NCBI GenBank assembly: GCA_002633005.1
Contig: NMRA01000068.1
Location: 885,092-949,091, forward strand
Direction: 5' to 3'
Length of the DNA: 64,000 nucleotides
Source: Phoronis australis
Taxonomy: Eukaryota; Phoronida; Phoronidae
This document shows, one piece after another, positions 55,810 through 64,000 of the stretch. Below the pieces are notes generated by a model. That model ran no database searches. It worked only from the letters and a program-made list of their open reading frames with translations, and was not told the DNA's origin. The translations under genes were made by a program, and so were the position numbers. The number at the start of each line of letters is the position of its first letter. Positions within the stretch are counted from its first letter, which is position 1.

Positions 55810-56375
55810 TCAAATGCTAAAAACCAATTTTTGTCCATTCAGGGACGGTGCAGAAGCGATGCATATCTCCTCTGCACGGTACAAGCCTTCAAACCTAAAA
55901 ACCAAAGGTTACGTGAAAACTGTACGTGATGATAGAGATTTCCATTTCAACGTGTAATAGATTTCCAGATGACATATGATAGGGAGTAAACAAATAGTCT
56001 AATGTGCCAATGGATATTTATCACTCGCGTACCCTTTGCCATAGGGATTGGATTGTAATCTTCATTAACCTGTATCGAGTTGACAGCATAAACATTCATC
56101 ATTGATTGATGTAACTGTCACTGATAAACTTTTAGAAATCATTCCAAACAATAATAATGCTTTGATGTACGAAAAGATCCCGATTGCTACGTCAAGTATC
56201 GTATCACATATCACAACATACAAAGATTAAACAGACTCAGGCTGGCTACTGACTGCCGCGAAGTCGACATCGGCGAGTGCCTCAGTTAACAGGCATCGGT
56301 AGAATAATCATGGAATAATCGTTAATATAATCACAAACCTTACCTTTGTATGAGGTCGTGCTTACTTCCTCTCAT
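55810..56375 (-). CDS. Candidate 38-aa two-exon gene, head-to-head with MCTS1
   Basis: Exon 1 (56375-56344) encodes MRGSKHDLIQ and ends AG|GTAAGG, a strong donor. The acceptor GGTTTTTAG precedes exon 2 (55894-55810), which joins in frame to give RFEGLYRAEEICIASAPSLN and GQKLVFSI with a stop. The start codon lies 615 bp from the MCTS1 ATG on the opposite strand, so the two may share a promoter. No family was recognised. It may be a short protein, the 5' end of a longer transcript, or chance. Confidence 0.35.
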
Positions 56376-56989
56376 AGAAGCACCCCTTTTACGCAATCTC
56401 AGATTCAGTTGGCACAGCTGCAAGCCATTTTACCATGTATTTAAATGGCTCGCGAAATCGAGGCTGTTAATCTATCACCACTAGTACACGAACGCCCTCT
56501 AGTTATAGTAGATTTTCCGAATAGCCCCATTAGAGGGCCTCAGCCTCAGGCTCAGTTTGCCTGGTATAAAACTATAACCTGATAATCAAAAGCGTAACCT
56601 TACCAAGGGATGCCAGATCTCTTGTATGAATTTGGATCTTCCCTAAAAGGACGCCCGCTTACAGACCGTTTTGGCATGACGGCAACGAATTTCTGTACTG
56701 GTGTACTGCTTTAAGCTACACAGGTGAGTCAAGTAAATAAAACGCCAGTCCCTTTACCGGAAGTACGTAAAAACTGTATGTCGTGATTCTTATTTTCGTT
56801 TCGAACCATTAACCACGCAAAAGTAGTAGATTGTTTTAATTGAATTACCATATCTTACGAGATTTTAGTATGAAATGAACACGTTTACAATGCTAAACAG
56901 CAGTTTTGTTTAACAGCATTTTTTGATTTGCGACATACGATACGACCAGATTGCGGCAACATATTTTGGACGATCTGTTAAATATAACA
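56376..56989. promoter_or_regulatory. Putative bidirectional promoter region of MCTS1
   Basis: This is the interval between the two divergent start codons. It holds the inverted partner (56462-56529) of the 53641-53698 segment and moderate CpG content. No TATA box stands out near the MCTS1 start. Confidence 0.35.
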
Positions 56990-57000
56990 ATGTTTAAAAA
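56990..57000 (+). CDS. MCTS1: MCTS1 exon 1 (11 coding bases)
   Basis: ATGTTTAAAAA|GTAAGC encodes M-F-K and two bases of the next Lys codon, completed by the A that opens exon 2. Confidence 0.88.
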
Positions 57001-60000
57001 GTAAGCATTTGCTCCTACATCTTCATCAGCCGTAACTAGTTTAGATTTATATTTTTCATTAATATTGAATTTTTAGTTAGCCTTCCATAGGTCAGTGATC
57101 TGTCATCCATGTCCGTGTTGCGGTCGTGGATAGGCAATATTTAAGCACCGTCGCTAGACAGTCGGTGCATCTTGGCTTTAATCACCCCTCGACGATATGT
57201 ATATGGTCGAGGGCTGATTAAAGGTGCCTGTGGTCAGTGCCACCAACCGTCTGGATTAGCCCCAGTCAGGGCCAGTAGCAGACGGCAGTGCCAGGGCAGA
57301 CAATGAAGCTCCTATAGCGCTTCATACGCCGGAACCTTTTTGTCGAATTTTGCCTCACACTGACTGAGTAAAACATCTAACTTCTAAGTATTAAGTCCCG
57401 TTGCAGCACCTTTGGCACGGTGTATATGCCGTACCTTTGTTGAGAAGCACCATCTGAATAAAACCTTCACCAATTAAGCGTGACACCAAAGTGCATATAT
57501 GTACAGATTGGATCGGCACTAGTAGGATATAATGGAATGGACCCTAACTTATTCCAAATGACGTTGACTGATGAAAAAGGAACAGTATGTGTTGTAGCAG
57601 ATCGCCGATAGATGGCGCTAGGTATAGTAAGTTCCCTGAAATGGCTGCTGATTTGACCATGCGCGTGGCTTAAGTGGACGGAGTTCGGAATAGCGTAGTT
57701 ATAGAACGGAGTAATTGAGGGTTGTAATGTGGATATGTACGGATAGCCAGATGTCTGAGGAATGCAACGATATCAAAATCATTCATTTAGACCCACATTT
57801 AGTGGATTTATTTGGAATAAGTTAGGGTTCATTATATCCGACTAGTGCCTCGGTAATGTAGTAATAGCCGAGATCACCCGACTCGGGAATCGAACTAGCG
57901 AACCCCATAAAACCGGCAAGCATGCTAACCATTCAGCTAATAGGCAATTGTCCATTAGCGAGTGGCTAACAGAGGCTCATATATGATTCACCGGAAGCAC
58001 GTCTACAACATTCCCCCCTTTCCTACGGAACGGGCACATCACCAGGAAGGTGAACACCAGGATGTCTCCCATACGTAGGTCATCAACGTTCCTTGGTACT
58101 TTTACCACCACAACACAGGTGAACACAAGGTAGTCTCTCATACACAGGTCCTTGACTCTTGCAATCTTCCATGCGCGCCGTCCCGAGGTCTGTGGGTACT
58201 AATTGGTAGTGCTTCATCGGTATGTCATCCGTTTGCCGACTACGCCATTTGTAGTAATAGCCGAGATCACCCAACTCAGGAATGGAACCAGCGACCCCCA
58301 TAAAACCGGCAAGCGTGCTAACCATTCAGCTAATAGGCAATTGCCCGTTAGCAAGTGGCTAACAGAGGTTCATATATTATTCACCGGAAGCACGTCCACA
58401 CAGTAATCTCTGGAGAACTCCGACAGTACTCATCCGCAACACACCTGATATTCCTCAGCCCAACATCTTTCTCCTGCTCTACCCCTAAATAACCATCCTC
58501 AATCTTGACAGCCACTGAAATATTATTTTCCTGATTATTCTGTCTTGCGCTGGTATACTCCTCACTCCCATCCCCTACACAAAATACCACATAATCTTAA
58601 CAACCCAGACAACCCACACCAGCCTCTTCATCACCGGCTTCCCAACCCCCTGAACATTGAGAGATCCAGATGCCCATCATTAACTCATGAATCAAAGTTA
58701 ACCCATTTCTGATATGCTATGACGCAATACTTACAAGTCCCACTAGGCAAATTCTTAACATTGACAGTCGCCTGATAATTCAAACACTTATCCACAAACC
58801 TATACAATACATCTGCATTCACATGAGCCTTACCCGACCGATACACAATCTCAAAGTCATATTGGCTTAATTCTTCTAACCAATGTGCTAATTGATCCCT
58901 TGGGTCTTTAAAATTCAAGACGACACCACGCTATTATGATCACACTGTCCTAACAGTAAAATGTTTTTCCAATAAGTAATGCCGAAACTGTTTCACAAAC
59001 TTAAGAGCAGCTAACAATTTCTTCCATGTCATACAATACCTTTTCTGCTCCTTGGTTAACGCCGCACTCCCATGAGCAATTACTCTCTCAACTCGTCCTT
59101 GAATCAGAATCAACTCATCACCAACACATCCACATCAAGCACAAACTGACCCTCACTATTGGGCAAGGACAATACCGGGGGTGACGTCAATGCTATCTTC
59201 TATACAGAAAGTTTCCTACTGATCACTACTCCAAACATATTTCTGCTTCCCAGTTGTCACATACAATGGATCAGCCATTTCTGCAAAATTCTTGAAGATA
59301 GTTGATAGTTACAAAATCCCAAAAACCTCTCCATTTCGTTGGTAGTCTCAGGTTTCTTCCACTCCTGTACCGATGTTATATGCTCCTCTCCCATGAATAA
59401 CTCATTACTCATAACTTGAGGACCCAAAAAGGTAGCTTGCTCTTTAAACAACTCACACTTTCTTAAATTTAAACCAAGCCCATATTTCCTAAACCTTTCA
59501 AAAACCAACCTAAGATTAGCCAAATGATTATCCATCGCCAAGCCCATAACCAAAATATCATCCAGAAATGCAATAACCTTTCCCCACAGAAGACCCTGTA
59601 AAACCAAGGATATGCTCCGTGAGTACGTCGCACCACTATTCTTCAACTCAAACGGCATACGAATAAACTCAAAAGTCCCCTGCTTAGTTAAAAACGCAGT
59701 TTTTTTTTTCACTGTGATATATATTTATTGAAGGATACACAGAACATACAAAGAAATAATAACAAACCCAGAAACCGCAGTCTTATGCTCATCACCCTCC
59801 TTAAGTTTAACCTGATAATATGCCAAATTAGCATCCAATTTACTATACAAACAACTCCCTGCCATCGAATCAACACATTCCTCAATAAGCAGAAGAGGAG
59901 CAGTATCTCTCTTAGTCACCTTATTCATCTCCCTGTAGTCAGTCAGATATCTAATCGAACCATCACTCTTATAATACCAGGAGCAATCACATACTTGAAA

Positions 60001-63000
60001 ACTGATCTGATAATCCGTGCCTCCAACATTGTCTTTCAGTGTGTTCTTTCTTCATCCACAAACTCTATAGGGGTCCATCGCATCCTTAACTTAATTGGCA
60101 TAGAATCCCCCACATCTATGTCATGCTTAATAGCTTCTAAACTATCCAAATCAAAACCAATCTTGGCAAGGACATCTCGATACCCTAACAATTACAGTTC
60201 TTTCACCTTCAGCGCATCTTCAGCTGACCTACCCTCCACAGACTTATAGAGTTCCCACCATACATTTTCTTAGTTTTTGAGGTTTCTTTTAGCTAATATG
60301 AAATGAATACCATGGAATCTAAGTAAATAAACTCTTTTTATGCCAAATAGTCTTGATTTTTTAATTATAAAAGAATAATTATTTCCAAGTTTGCCGCCAA
60401 ATGATGTAATGGGTGGAAGATGTTTGGTCTCTTGACAATCAATTGCAATGGCAGAACAAAGCTGATCAGAAGACTGGGACGATTTTGAGCGAGAACTGGC
60501 CATGTAGACAGATAAGAGAGCCGATATAGGTACCAAACTTGAGTACTTGAAGAATCACATAAATTTGATTTCTCACTTACCGAACTTTCGTCGGCTTTGA
60601 GGCCGTATGAACTTGACCCACTTGCATGAGACATATGTGAGCCACAACCAACTGAACCAAGAGTTGGTCAATATTCAGAAAATAGGCATTTGATAACCAA
60701 GGACAAAGGCCACAGTAAACCTAGGTCACTCGTGTTCACTATTGGAATGAGCACAGTCTAAGCACAATGCATCAGCCTACATGTCGTAGCACTCGATCAG
60801 GGCTGGGGTCGAGGGCCTAGCATTATTGGTCCTAGAATGGAAGCAGTTTGTTTGTTACAAGGTGGTGAATCCTTCATTGTAATTCCACTTTTGTGTTTGG
60901 TTGAAAAACGTTTCCTAGAAATGTGTGGCTCCCTACTGAATCGCACATTCCACACTGGCATTCCACACTCTCGTGCAGTGCACAAACTGATGTCATTTCT
61001 GTGCAACTTTCTCGTTTGTGAACACAGAGATGTTATCAGTGAAGTTGCTGATACTACAGCCTCTACAAATGCACCTTTTCATGTCTGAAAAGGCAGATGT
61101 CTGTAGACTTTCCTCACAACTCCTCGGTATTGCACTGCTAAAAACAACGGCGGAGATGGTCTTCTACCCATGACGTACAACCCCGATAACAGAAAAACGT
61201 ATATATTTTAAAAACTTTTTTGGCATGTTTCTTAGCAACTGGTATACTAAAGGCTATTATATCTTTTAAGCTGTATTAACAAAATTCTTTTGAGACACAG
61301 GTTCATGGTAGGAACTCTTTAACATACAACTCCCTAATATGCTCTGGAACTCCATTCACCTCAACTGGAACCCCCACCTGCCATACCTCAATGCAATCAC
61401 TGTCTTCAAACCCAACCATAGCTACCACTTCATTAGCTCTCACCACTTCAGACACATTAGCAAAATTAACTATGTGCACCCATACCTCGCCTGCTTCAAC
61501 CACACAAGGCTCCTGCCACACCATAACACCTGATTCCTTAACTGACTTAATCCATCCCACACCATTTTAATCATTCACTTTACAGCGAACCGCTTTAACA
61601 GACATCAGAGGAACTACCACATGTTTAAATGAACTAATCATTTCATCTCCTACTGTCTGTTCAACAGTTCAACACTTCCCTTAAACAGCCGACAAGAATG
61701 ACTACCATCTTTCACCACCAAATTTTTGAAATCTAACATCAACACATTCCTCTTTATCATATCGAACCCCAATAGCATATCATCCTCAATCGTTGCCATA
61801 TATAACCTGGTACCATATACCTTAGTACCCATGCGAAGAGAAACCATCTCCAAGTCTCTTCCAGCTGTACTCATCCTAACTGCCTTAACAATCTTAGGTT
61901 TACGAGGCAAAGAATTATACAGATGATTAGAAACTACCATAACTTGAGCACCACAATCCAATACTGCCTAATTCTTGCCCCCAACCACTACCTCTTCAAA
62001 ACACGTTTTATCAACAGTTACCCTTTTTTATCTCCGACTTCACACTATCTGCCCTACTTAAACCCCCATACCTCTCCACCCAGTCACATCGATCTCAGCT
62101 CTCCTAATCAGACCCTTCAAATGGATTGAAGGTCAGTCTAATTCTCTAATCCCATGCCGTTTAAATCATCACTACTACCACTAACCTCTTTGTCAATCCT
62201 CCTACTCCCGTCCTTCCAAATAACCCCTCCTTCTACCTTCAGTACTCTCATCCCCTCTGCCATCCGACTCCTTACCCGTACGACATATACTCTTATCAGT
62301 CCTGTTTTATCTCTGGCACTGCATGGTGATGGTAAAAGCTCCAGGAATTGAGGACCTGTTTGCGAGACAACCCTGTGTTCACCTGTTTTGTGGTGGTAAA
62401 GGTATCAAGGGAAGTTGATGACCTGTATGCGAGACATCCTGGTGTTCATCTTACCTGGCGGCCCATCTGTTCCGCAGAAAAGATGGGAATGTTGTAGATG
62501 TGGTTCTAGTGAATCATATGAGCCTCTGTTAGCCACTCGCTAACGGGCAATTTTCTATTAGCTGAATGGTAAGCTGGTCGCTGATTTGATTCCTGGATTG
62601 ATTAATCTCGGCTTCTACTGCAGCATTGAGGAACCACTGTGTGTTTTTAGTTCACAATTGTAGTTAGTAATTGCCGAGGCGACCCAAGAATCAAGACAGC
62701 GACCCTGACAAAACCAGCAAGCATGCTAACCATTCAGCTAATCAGCAATTAACTATTAACATTCCCTCTTTCCAATGGATCATGCTTGTCTACCAACTGC
62801 AAATCTGGGCCAGTACCTTGTGCCATGGAATTTGTCCTCATCAACCCTCTTCTTATGTTCTGGATTAACACCATGCATCCCATTCAAGGTTCACAGCGAC
62901 CTAGTTGGCAATTTTTTTATCAGTAAATAATCCGTTTGCCAACTACCAGAACACCAAATATAGCACTGACAAGATCACCCGACTCGACAAAACTGGCAAG

Positions 63001-63294
63001 TGTGCTAACCATTCAGTTAATATAGGCAATTGCCCATTAGCGGGCCCCCCCTAAATCCGCCTATGGGACTATACTTGCCTTCAGTCACATTGCTGTTAAA
63101 TCATAATTTTACCCATTCTGTGTTGAATTCCACTTGTTTAGATTTGATGACAAGGAGAGTGTATCGGGTGTGAACAATGTGAAGTCATCTGTTCAGCGTG
63201 GAATCAAGGCCAAGTTACTAGAGAGCTGCCCACATATAGAAAACTACCTAGATGATATTCTACCAAAGAAAGGAGCACTTAGAGTTGCAAAATG
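56990..63294 (+). CDS. MCTS1: MCTS1, first two coding exons (partial, continues past window)
   Basis: MCTS1 is the PUA-domain translation re-initiation and recycling factor that partners DENR on the 40S ribosome. Exon 1 supplies only ATGTTTAAAAA (56990-57000), followed by donor GTAAGC. Exon 2 (63142-63294) begins after TTGTTTAG and completes MFKKFDDKESVSGVNNVKSS, then VQRGIKAKLLESCPHIENYL and DDILPKKGALRVAK, ending in phase 2 before GTAATT. The tiny MFKK exon and the GIKAKLLES stretch are diagnostic. Fifty-four residues of ~181 are in the window. The 6.1-kb intron is stuffed with retroelements. Confidence 0.94.
57145..57341 (+). ncRNA. Candidate structured RNA: row of hairpins ending in TTTTT
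   Basis: Successive inverted repeats are GCACCG/CGGTGC (57145-57168), an 18-bp stem with one mismatch, CTTTAATCA-C-CCCTCGAC (57176-57223), CCGTCTG/CAGACGG (57247-57285) and ATGAAGC/GCTTCAT (57303-57325). A TTTTT run follows at 57337-57341. It lies 145-341 bp into MCTS1 intron 1. No known RNA family or Pol III internal promoter was recognised; it could equally be a decayed mobile element. Confidence 0.35.
57515..57849. mobile_element. Internally deleted Mutator-like MITE
   Basis: The left end GGCACTAGTAGGATATAATG retains only ~45 bp of its arm, then jumps to the right half seen in the 52611 copy, ending CCGACTAGTGCC. No target duplication is visible (left ATTGGATC, right TCGGTAATG). Confidence 0.85.
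57857..58010 (-). repeat. TRIM 3' LTR
   Basis: 154 bp, starts TGTTGTAGACG and ends CTATTACTACA in the minus sense. It retains the better B-box-like AGTTCGATTCC. Confidence 0.88.
58250..58402 (-). repeat. TRIM 5' LTR
   Basis: 153 bp, starts TGTGTGGACG and ends CTATTACTACA in the minus sense. It is adjacent to the primer-binding site. Confidence 0.88.
58410..58960 (-). pseudogene. Gypsy F RNase H end and connector
   Basis: DPRDQLAHWLEELSQYDFEI and VYRSGKAHVNADVLYRF match the usual end of gypsy RNase H (HVNADALSR). A Cys-containing connector and an acidic stretch (VGDGSEEYTSARQNNQENN) follow to the TRIM. Confidence 0.8.
59257..59700 (-). pseudogene. Gypsy F reverse transcriptase, catalytic part
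   Basis: Reads TAFLTKQGTFEFIRMPFELK, VIAFLDDILVMGLAMDNHLA and YGLGLNLRKCELFKEQATFL. FLDD replaces YxDD. EMERFLGFCNYQ marks the thumb/connection. Confidence 0.85.
59701..59775 (-). mobile_element. Retroposed RNA 3' end with poly(A) tail inside gypsy F
   Basis: In the minus sense a ~75-bp insert starts GTTTCTGGGTTTGTTATTAT, contains AATAAA (59724-59729) and ends 15 bp later in a ten-base A run. CGCAGTCTT (59776-59784) and CGCAGTTTT (59695-59703) look like the target duplication. The source gene is unknown. Confidence 0.75.
59776..60247 (-). pseudogene. Gypsy F reverse transcriptase, first part
   Basis: It resumes with ELYKSVEGRSAEDALKVKEL, then DVLAKIGFDLDSLEAIKHDI and, after frameshifts, SKLDANLAYYQVKLKEGDEH (normally SKLDxxxGYxQ). 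It is split at 59775 by a poly(A)-tailed insertion. Confidence 0.75.
60248..61318. mobile_element. Probable inverted-repeat element inserted in gypsy F
   Basis: It begins AGAGTTCCCACCAT and ends ATGGTAGGAACTCT, and it splits a conserved gypsy segment (ELY on both sides). It contains a plus-strand 83-codon frame (60837-61088) and a minus-strand exon-like MSHASGSSSYGLKADESS followed by GTAAGTGAG (60581-60634). Neither is recognised. No clean target duplication was found. Confidence 0.5.
61303..62000 (-). pseudogene. Gypsy F protease and linker
   Basis: The protease reads DCGAQVMVVSNHLYNSLPRK (DCGA in place of D-S/T-G-A), then YMATIEDDMLLGFDMIKRNV. The linker to RT contains VEVNGVPEHIRELYVKEF, like the conserved segment before gypsy RT. 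It is interrupted at about 61318 by the inserted element. Confidence 0.72.
62335..62622 (+). mobile_element. TRIM 3' half-copy, plus orientation
   Basis: The internal part (GAGGACCTGTTTGCGAGACA ...) matches the TRIM interior. A purine tract AGAAAAGATGGGAA and an LTR at 62490-62622 (TGTTGTAGATG...TTCTACTGCA) follow. Its A-box-like TAGCTGAATGGTAAGC is retained; the B box has decayed (GATTTGATTCC). Confidence 0.75.
62659..63042 (-). mobile_element. Second, degenerate TRIM copy
   Basis: Minus sense: a truncated 5' LTR (~62950-63042) with GTTAGCACACTTGCCAG text, a primer-binding-site-like TGGTAGTTGGCAAACGGATT (62927-62946), an interior, a purine tract GGAAAGAGGGAA (62762-62773) and a truncated 3' LTR (62659-62761). 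The layout equals that of the intact copy. The LTR bodies have deletions. Confidence 0.6.
63044..63066. repeat. GCCCCCCCTAAATCCGCC element end
   Basis: Fragment of the same end as 21448-21465, joined directly to the TRIM LTR remnant. Confidence 0.55.
63142..63294 (+). CDS. MCTS1: MCTS1 exon 2
   Basis: Encodes FDDKESVSGVNNVKSSVQRG and 30 more residues to RVAK. It is intact and flanked by TTGTTTAG and GTAATT. Confidence 0.96.
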
Positions 63295-63423
63295 GTAATT
63301 TAATTATTTTGTTATGGGTTACGTATGTTTTGGTCAGATTATAATGCATTGCTCCCTTTCAACCTTTTGTGTGTTTGTTTTTATCTTGATTCTTACCTTT
63401 GAAATGTTGCAAGTTCATATTAC

Positions 63424-63561
63424 ATGGGCGGCACACCATAGGGGGCTGGGGGGGGCTATAGCCCCCACTTTTTTCAGTGCTACGCCACACATGGTCTATA
63501 GGTGGTGCACCAAGAGGGGGCTTTAGCCCCCCACTTCTTTCAGTGCTGCGCCGCCCATTTA
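63424..63561. mobile_element. Small G/C-run MITE-like element in MCTS1 intron 2
   Basis: The ends are ATGGGCGGC and GCCGCCCAT. Inside are two tandem ~70-bp versions of CACCAAGAGGGGGCTTTAGC with CCCCACTTCTTTCAGTGC, able to fold back. No target duplication is evident. Confidence 0.6.
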
Positions 63562-64000
63562 TTAACATTTAAAAATGTGTTTTTACTTTGTTAATCAGCC
63601 AGACTTACTATGGCTTCACATCCGGCATTTCCATGTTCATACATATTACATAGGTTAAGGTTTGATGAAATGTTATTGCCAAGGCTAAAAACTATTACAT
63701 TTTAACTCCGTGAAAGAAGAAAACTTGAACAGTTGTCCTGTTTTTTTGGAGCTGCATACCGCCTCAGCATCTGAGTGTTCCACTTTTTGACATACAGTAA
63801 AATCTCACCAATTTCAGACAAAAATTATTGTCCAAATTGCCTTTTTTCATTTTTCAAGTGCTTCTAACATAGTAATTTATGGTCACATTTTTTAAAATCA
63901 TCTGATGGCAGCTATGGTAACAGAAATTTCACATTACCTGATGGTAGCTATGGTAACAGAACTTGAACATTGAAAAGCGTCAATTTTGTATGACATGTCT
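63562..64000. other. MCTS1 intron 2, to window end
   Basis: AT-rich. A ~29-bp near-duplicate GATGGYAGCTATGGTAACAG occurs at 63905-63924 and 63940-63959. The next MCTS1 exon is not reached. Confidence 0.5.

Larger units (their letters stand above)
57857..58402 (-). mobile_element. Complete miniature LTR retrotransposon (TRIM) with tRNA-like LTRs
   Basis: 546 bp, minus sense. The 5' LTR is 58250-58402 and the 3' LTR 57857-58010. GTAA flanks both sides (57853-57856 and 58403-58406). After the 5' LTR and AA comes the primer-binding site TGGCGTAGTCGGCAAACGGA (58228-58247). The 239-bp interior has no retroelement enzyme. A purine tract GGAAAGGGGGGAA (58011-58023) precedes the 3' LTR. The LTRs differ at about a dozen positions. 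Each carries an A-box-like TAGCTGAATGGTTAGCATGC and, ~43 bp on, a B-box-like sequence (AGTTCGATTCC in the 3' LTR; GGTTCCATTCC in the 5' LTR). Confidence 0.88.
58403..62330 (-). mobile_element. Gypsy F: degenerate Ty3/gypsy element in MCTS1 intron 1
   Basis: The minus strand carries protease, linker, reverse transcriptase, RNase H and the post-RNase H segment in order, with stops and two insertions. No integrase is seen because the element is cut at 58403 by the TRIM. No LTR of its own was recognised. Confidence 0.8.

Noticed and set aside
57857-58402. Two genuine tRNA genes
   Set aside because: The A and B boxes are good, but the acceptor and T stems do not pair and the sequences lie inside matched LTRs.
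60581-60634. First exon of a host gene (MSHASGSSSYGLKADESS with a GTAAGTGAG donor)
   Set aside because: The donor is strong, but it lies inside an insert within gypsy F, no matching downstream exon was found, and the peptide is not recognised. It is kept only as a note in that element.

Overview
This window is nuclear DNA of an animal, most likely a marine invertebrate. The evidence is GT-AG introns of 0.3-6 kb, metazoan housekeeping genes split into many small phase-matched exons, and a mixed load of Ty3/gypsy, Penelope, mariner, Harbinger, hAT and Mutator-like elements. The species cannot be fixed from the sequence alone. The assembly has one 748-bp gap (53869-54616) and two isolated N's (28811, 55709).

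Host genes. (1) SUCLA2, the ADP-forming succinyl-CoA ligase beta subunit, is complete on the minus strand at 1117-20978. It has 11 exons whose phases all agree and encodes 454 aa with a mitochondrial presequence. (2) RBM41, an RNA-binding protein with one RRM, is apparently complete on the minus strand at 43904-50135, with 5 exons and 403 aa. (3) MCTS1 starts on the plus strand: a tiny first coding exon at 56990-57000 and exon 2 at 63142-63294; the rest lies beyond the window. Weaker candidates are a THAP-domain locus broken by a tandem duplication (51209-51801) with an inverted partner, a signal-peptide first exon at 53743, a basic terminal exon at 54886, and a 38-aa two-exon ORF (55810-56375, minus) head-to-head with MCTS1.

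Mobile DNA. The 22.0-42.6 kb interval between SUCLA2 and RBM41 is a retroelement graveyard. Minus-strand gypsy A (22057-30418) has short LTRs, a primer-binding site and a near-perfect 5-bp target duplication. It is split in its reverse transcriptase by plus-strand gypsy B (24081-27445). Gypsy C (32955-42570) has 114-bp LTRs and an AGAT target duplication, and encloses a D/E fusion of two other gypsy elements. The first intron of MCTS1 holds gypsy F (58403-62330), itself hit by a poly(A)-tailed retroposed fragment and a probable inverted-repeat element, next to a Mutator-like MITE. Introns of SUCLA2 carry an inverted Penelope pair, a mariner, a Harbinger derivative, a MITE, a 40-bp minisatellite touching a splice acceptor, and a 58-bp perfect palindrome.

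The most unusual item is a complete 546-bp miniature LTR retrotransposon (57857-58402). It has 153/154-bp LTRs, a primer-binding site, a polypurine tract and a 4-bp target duplication, and both LTRs contain a tRNA-like Pol III A-box/B-box pair. A second degenerate copy lies at 62659-63042 and a 3' half-copy at 62335-62622. Just upstream in the same intron, 57145-57341 folds into a run of hairpins ending in TTTTT and may be a structured RNA.
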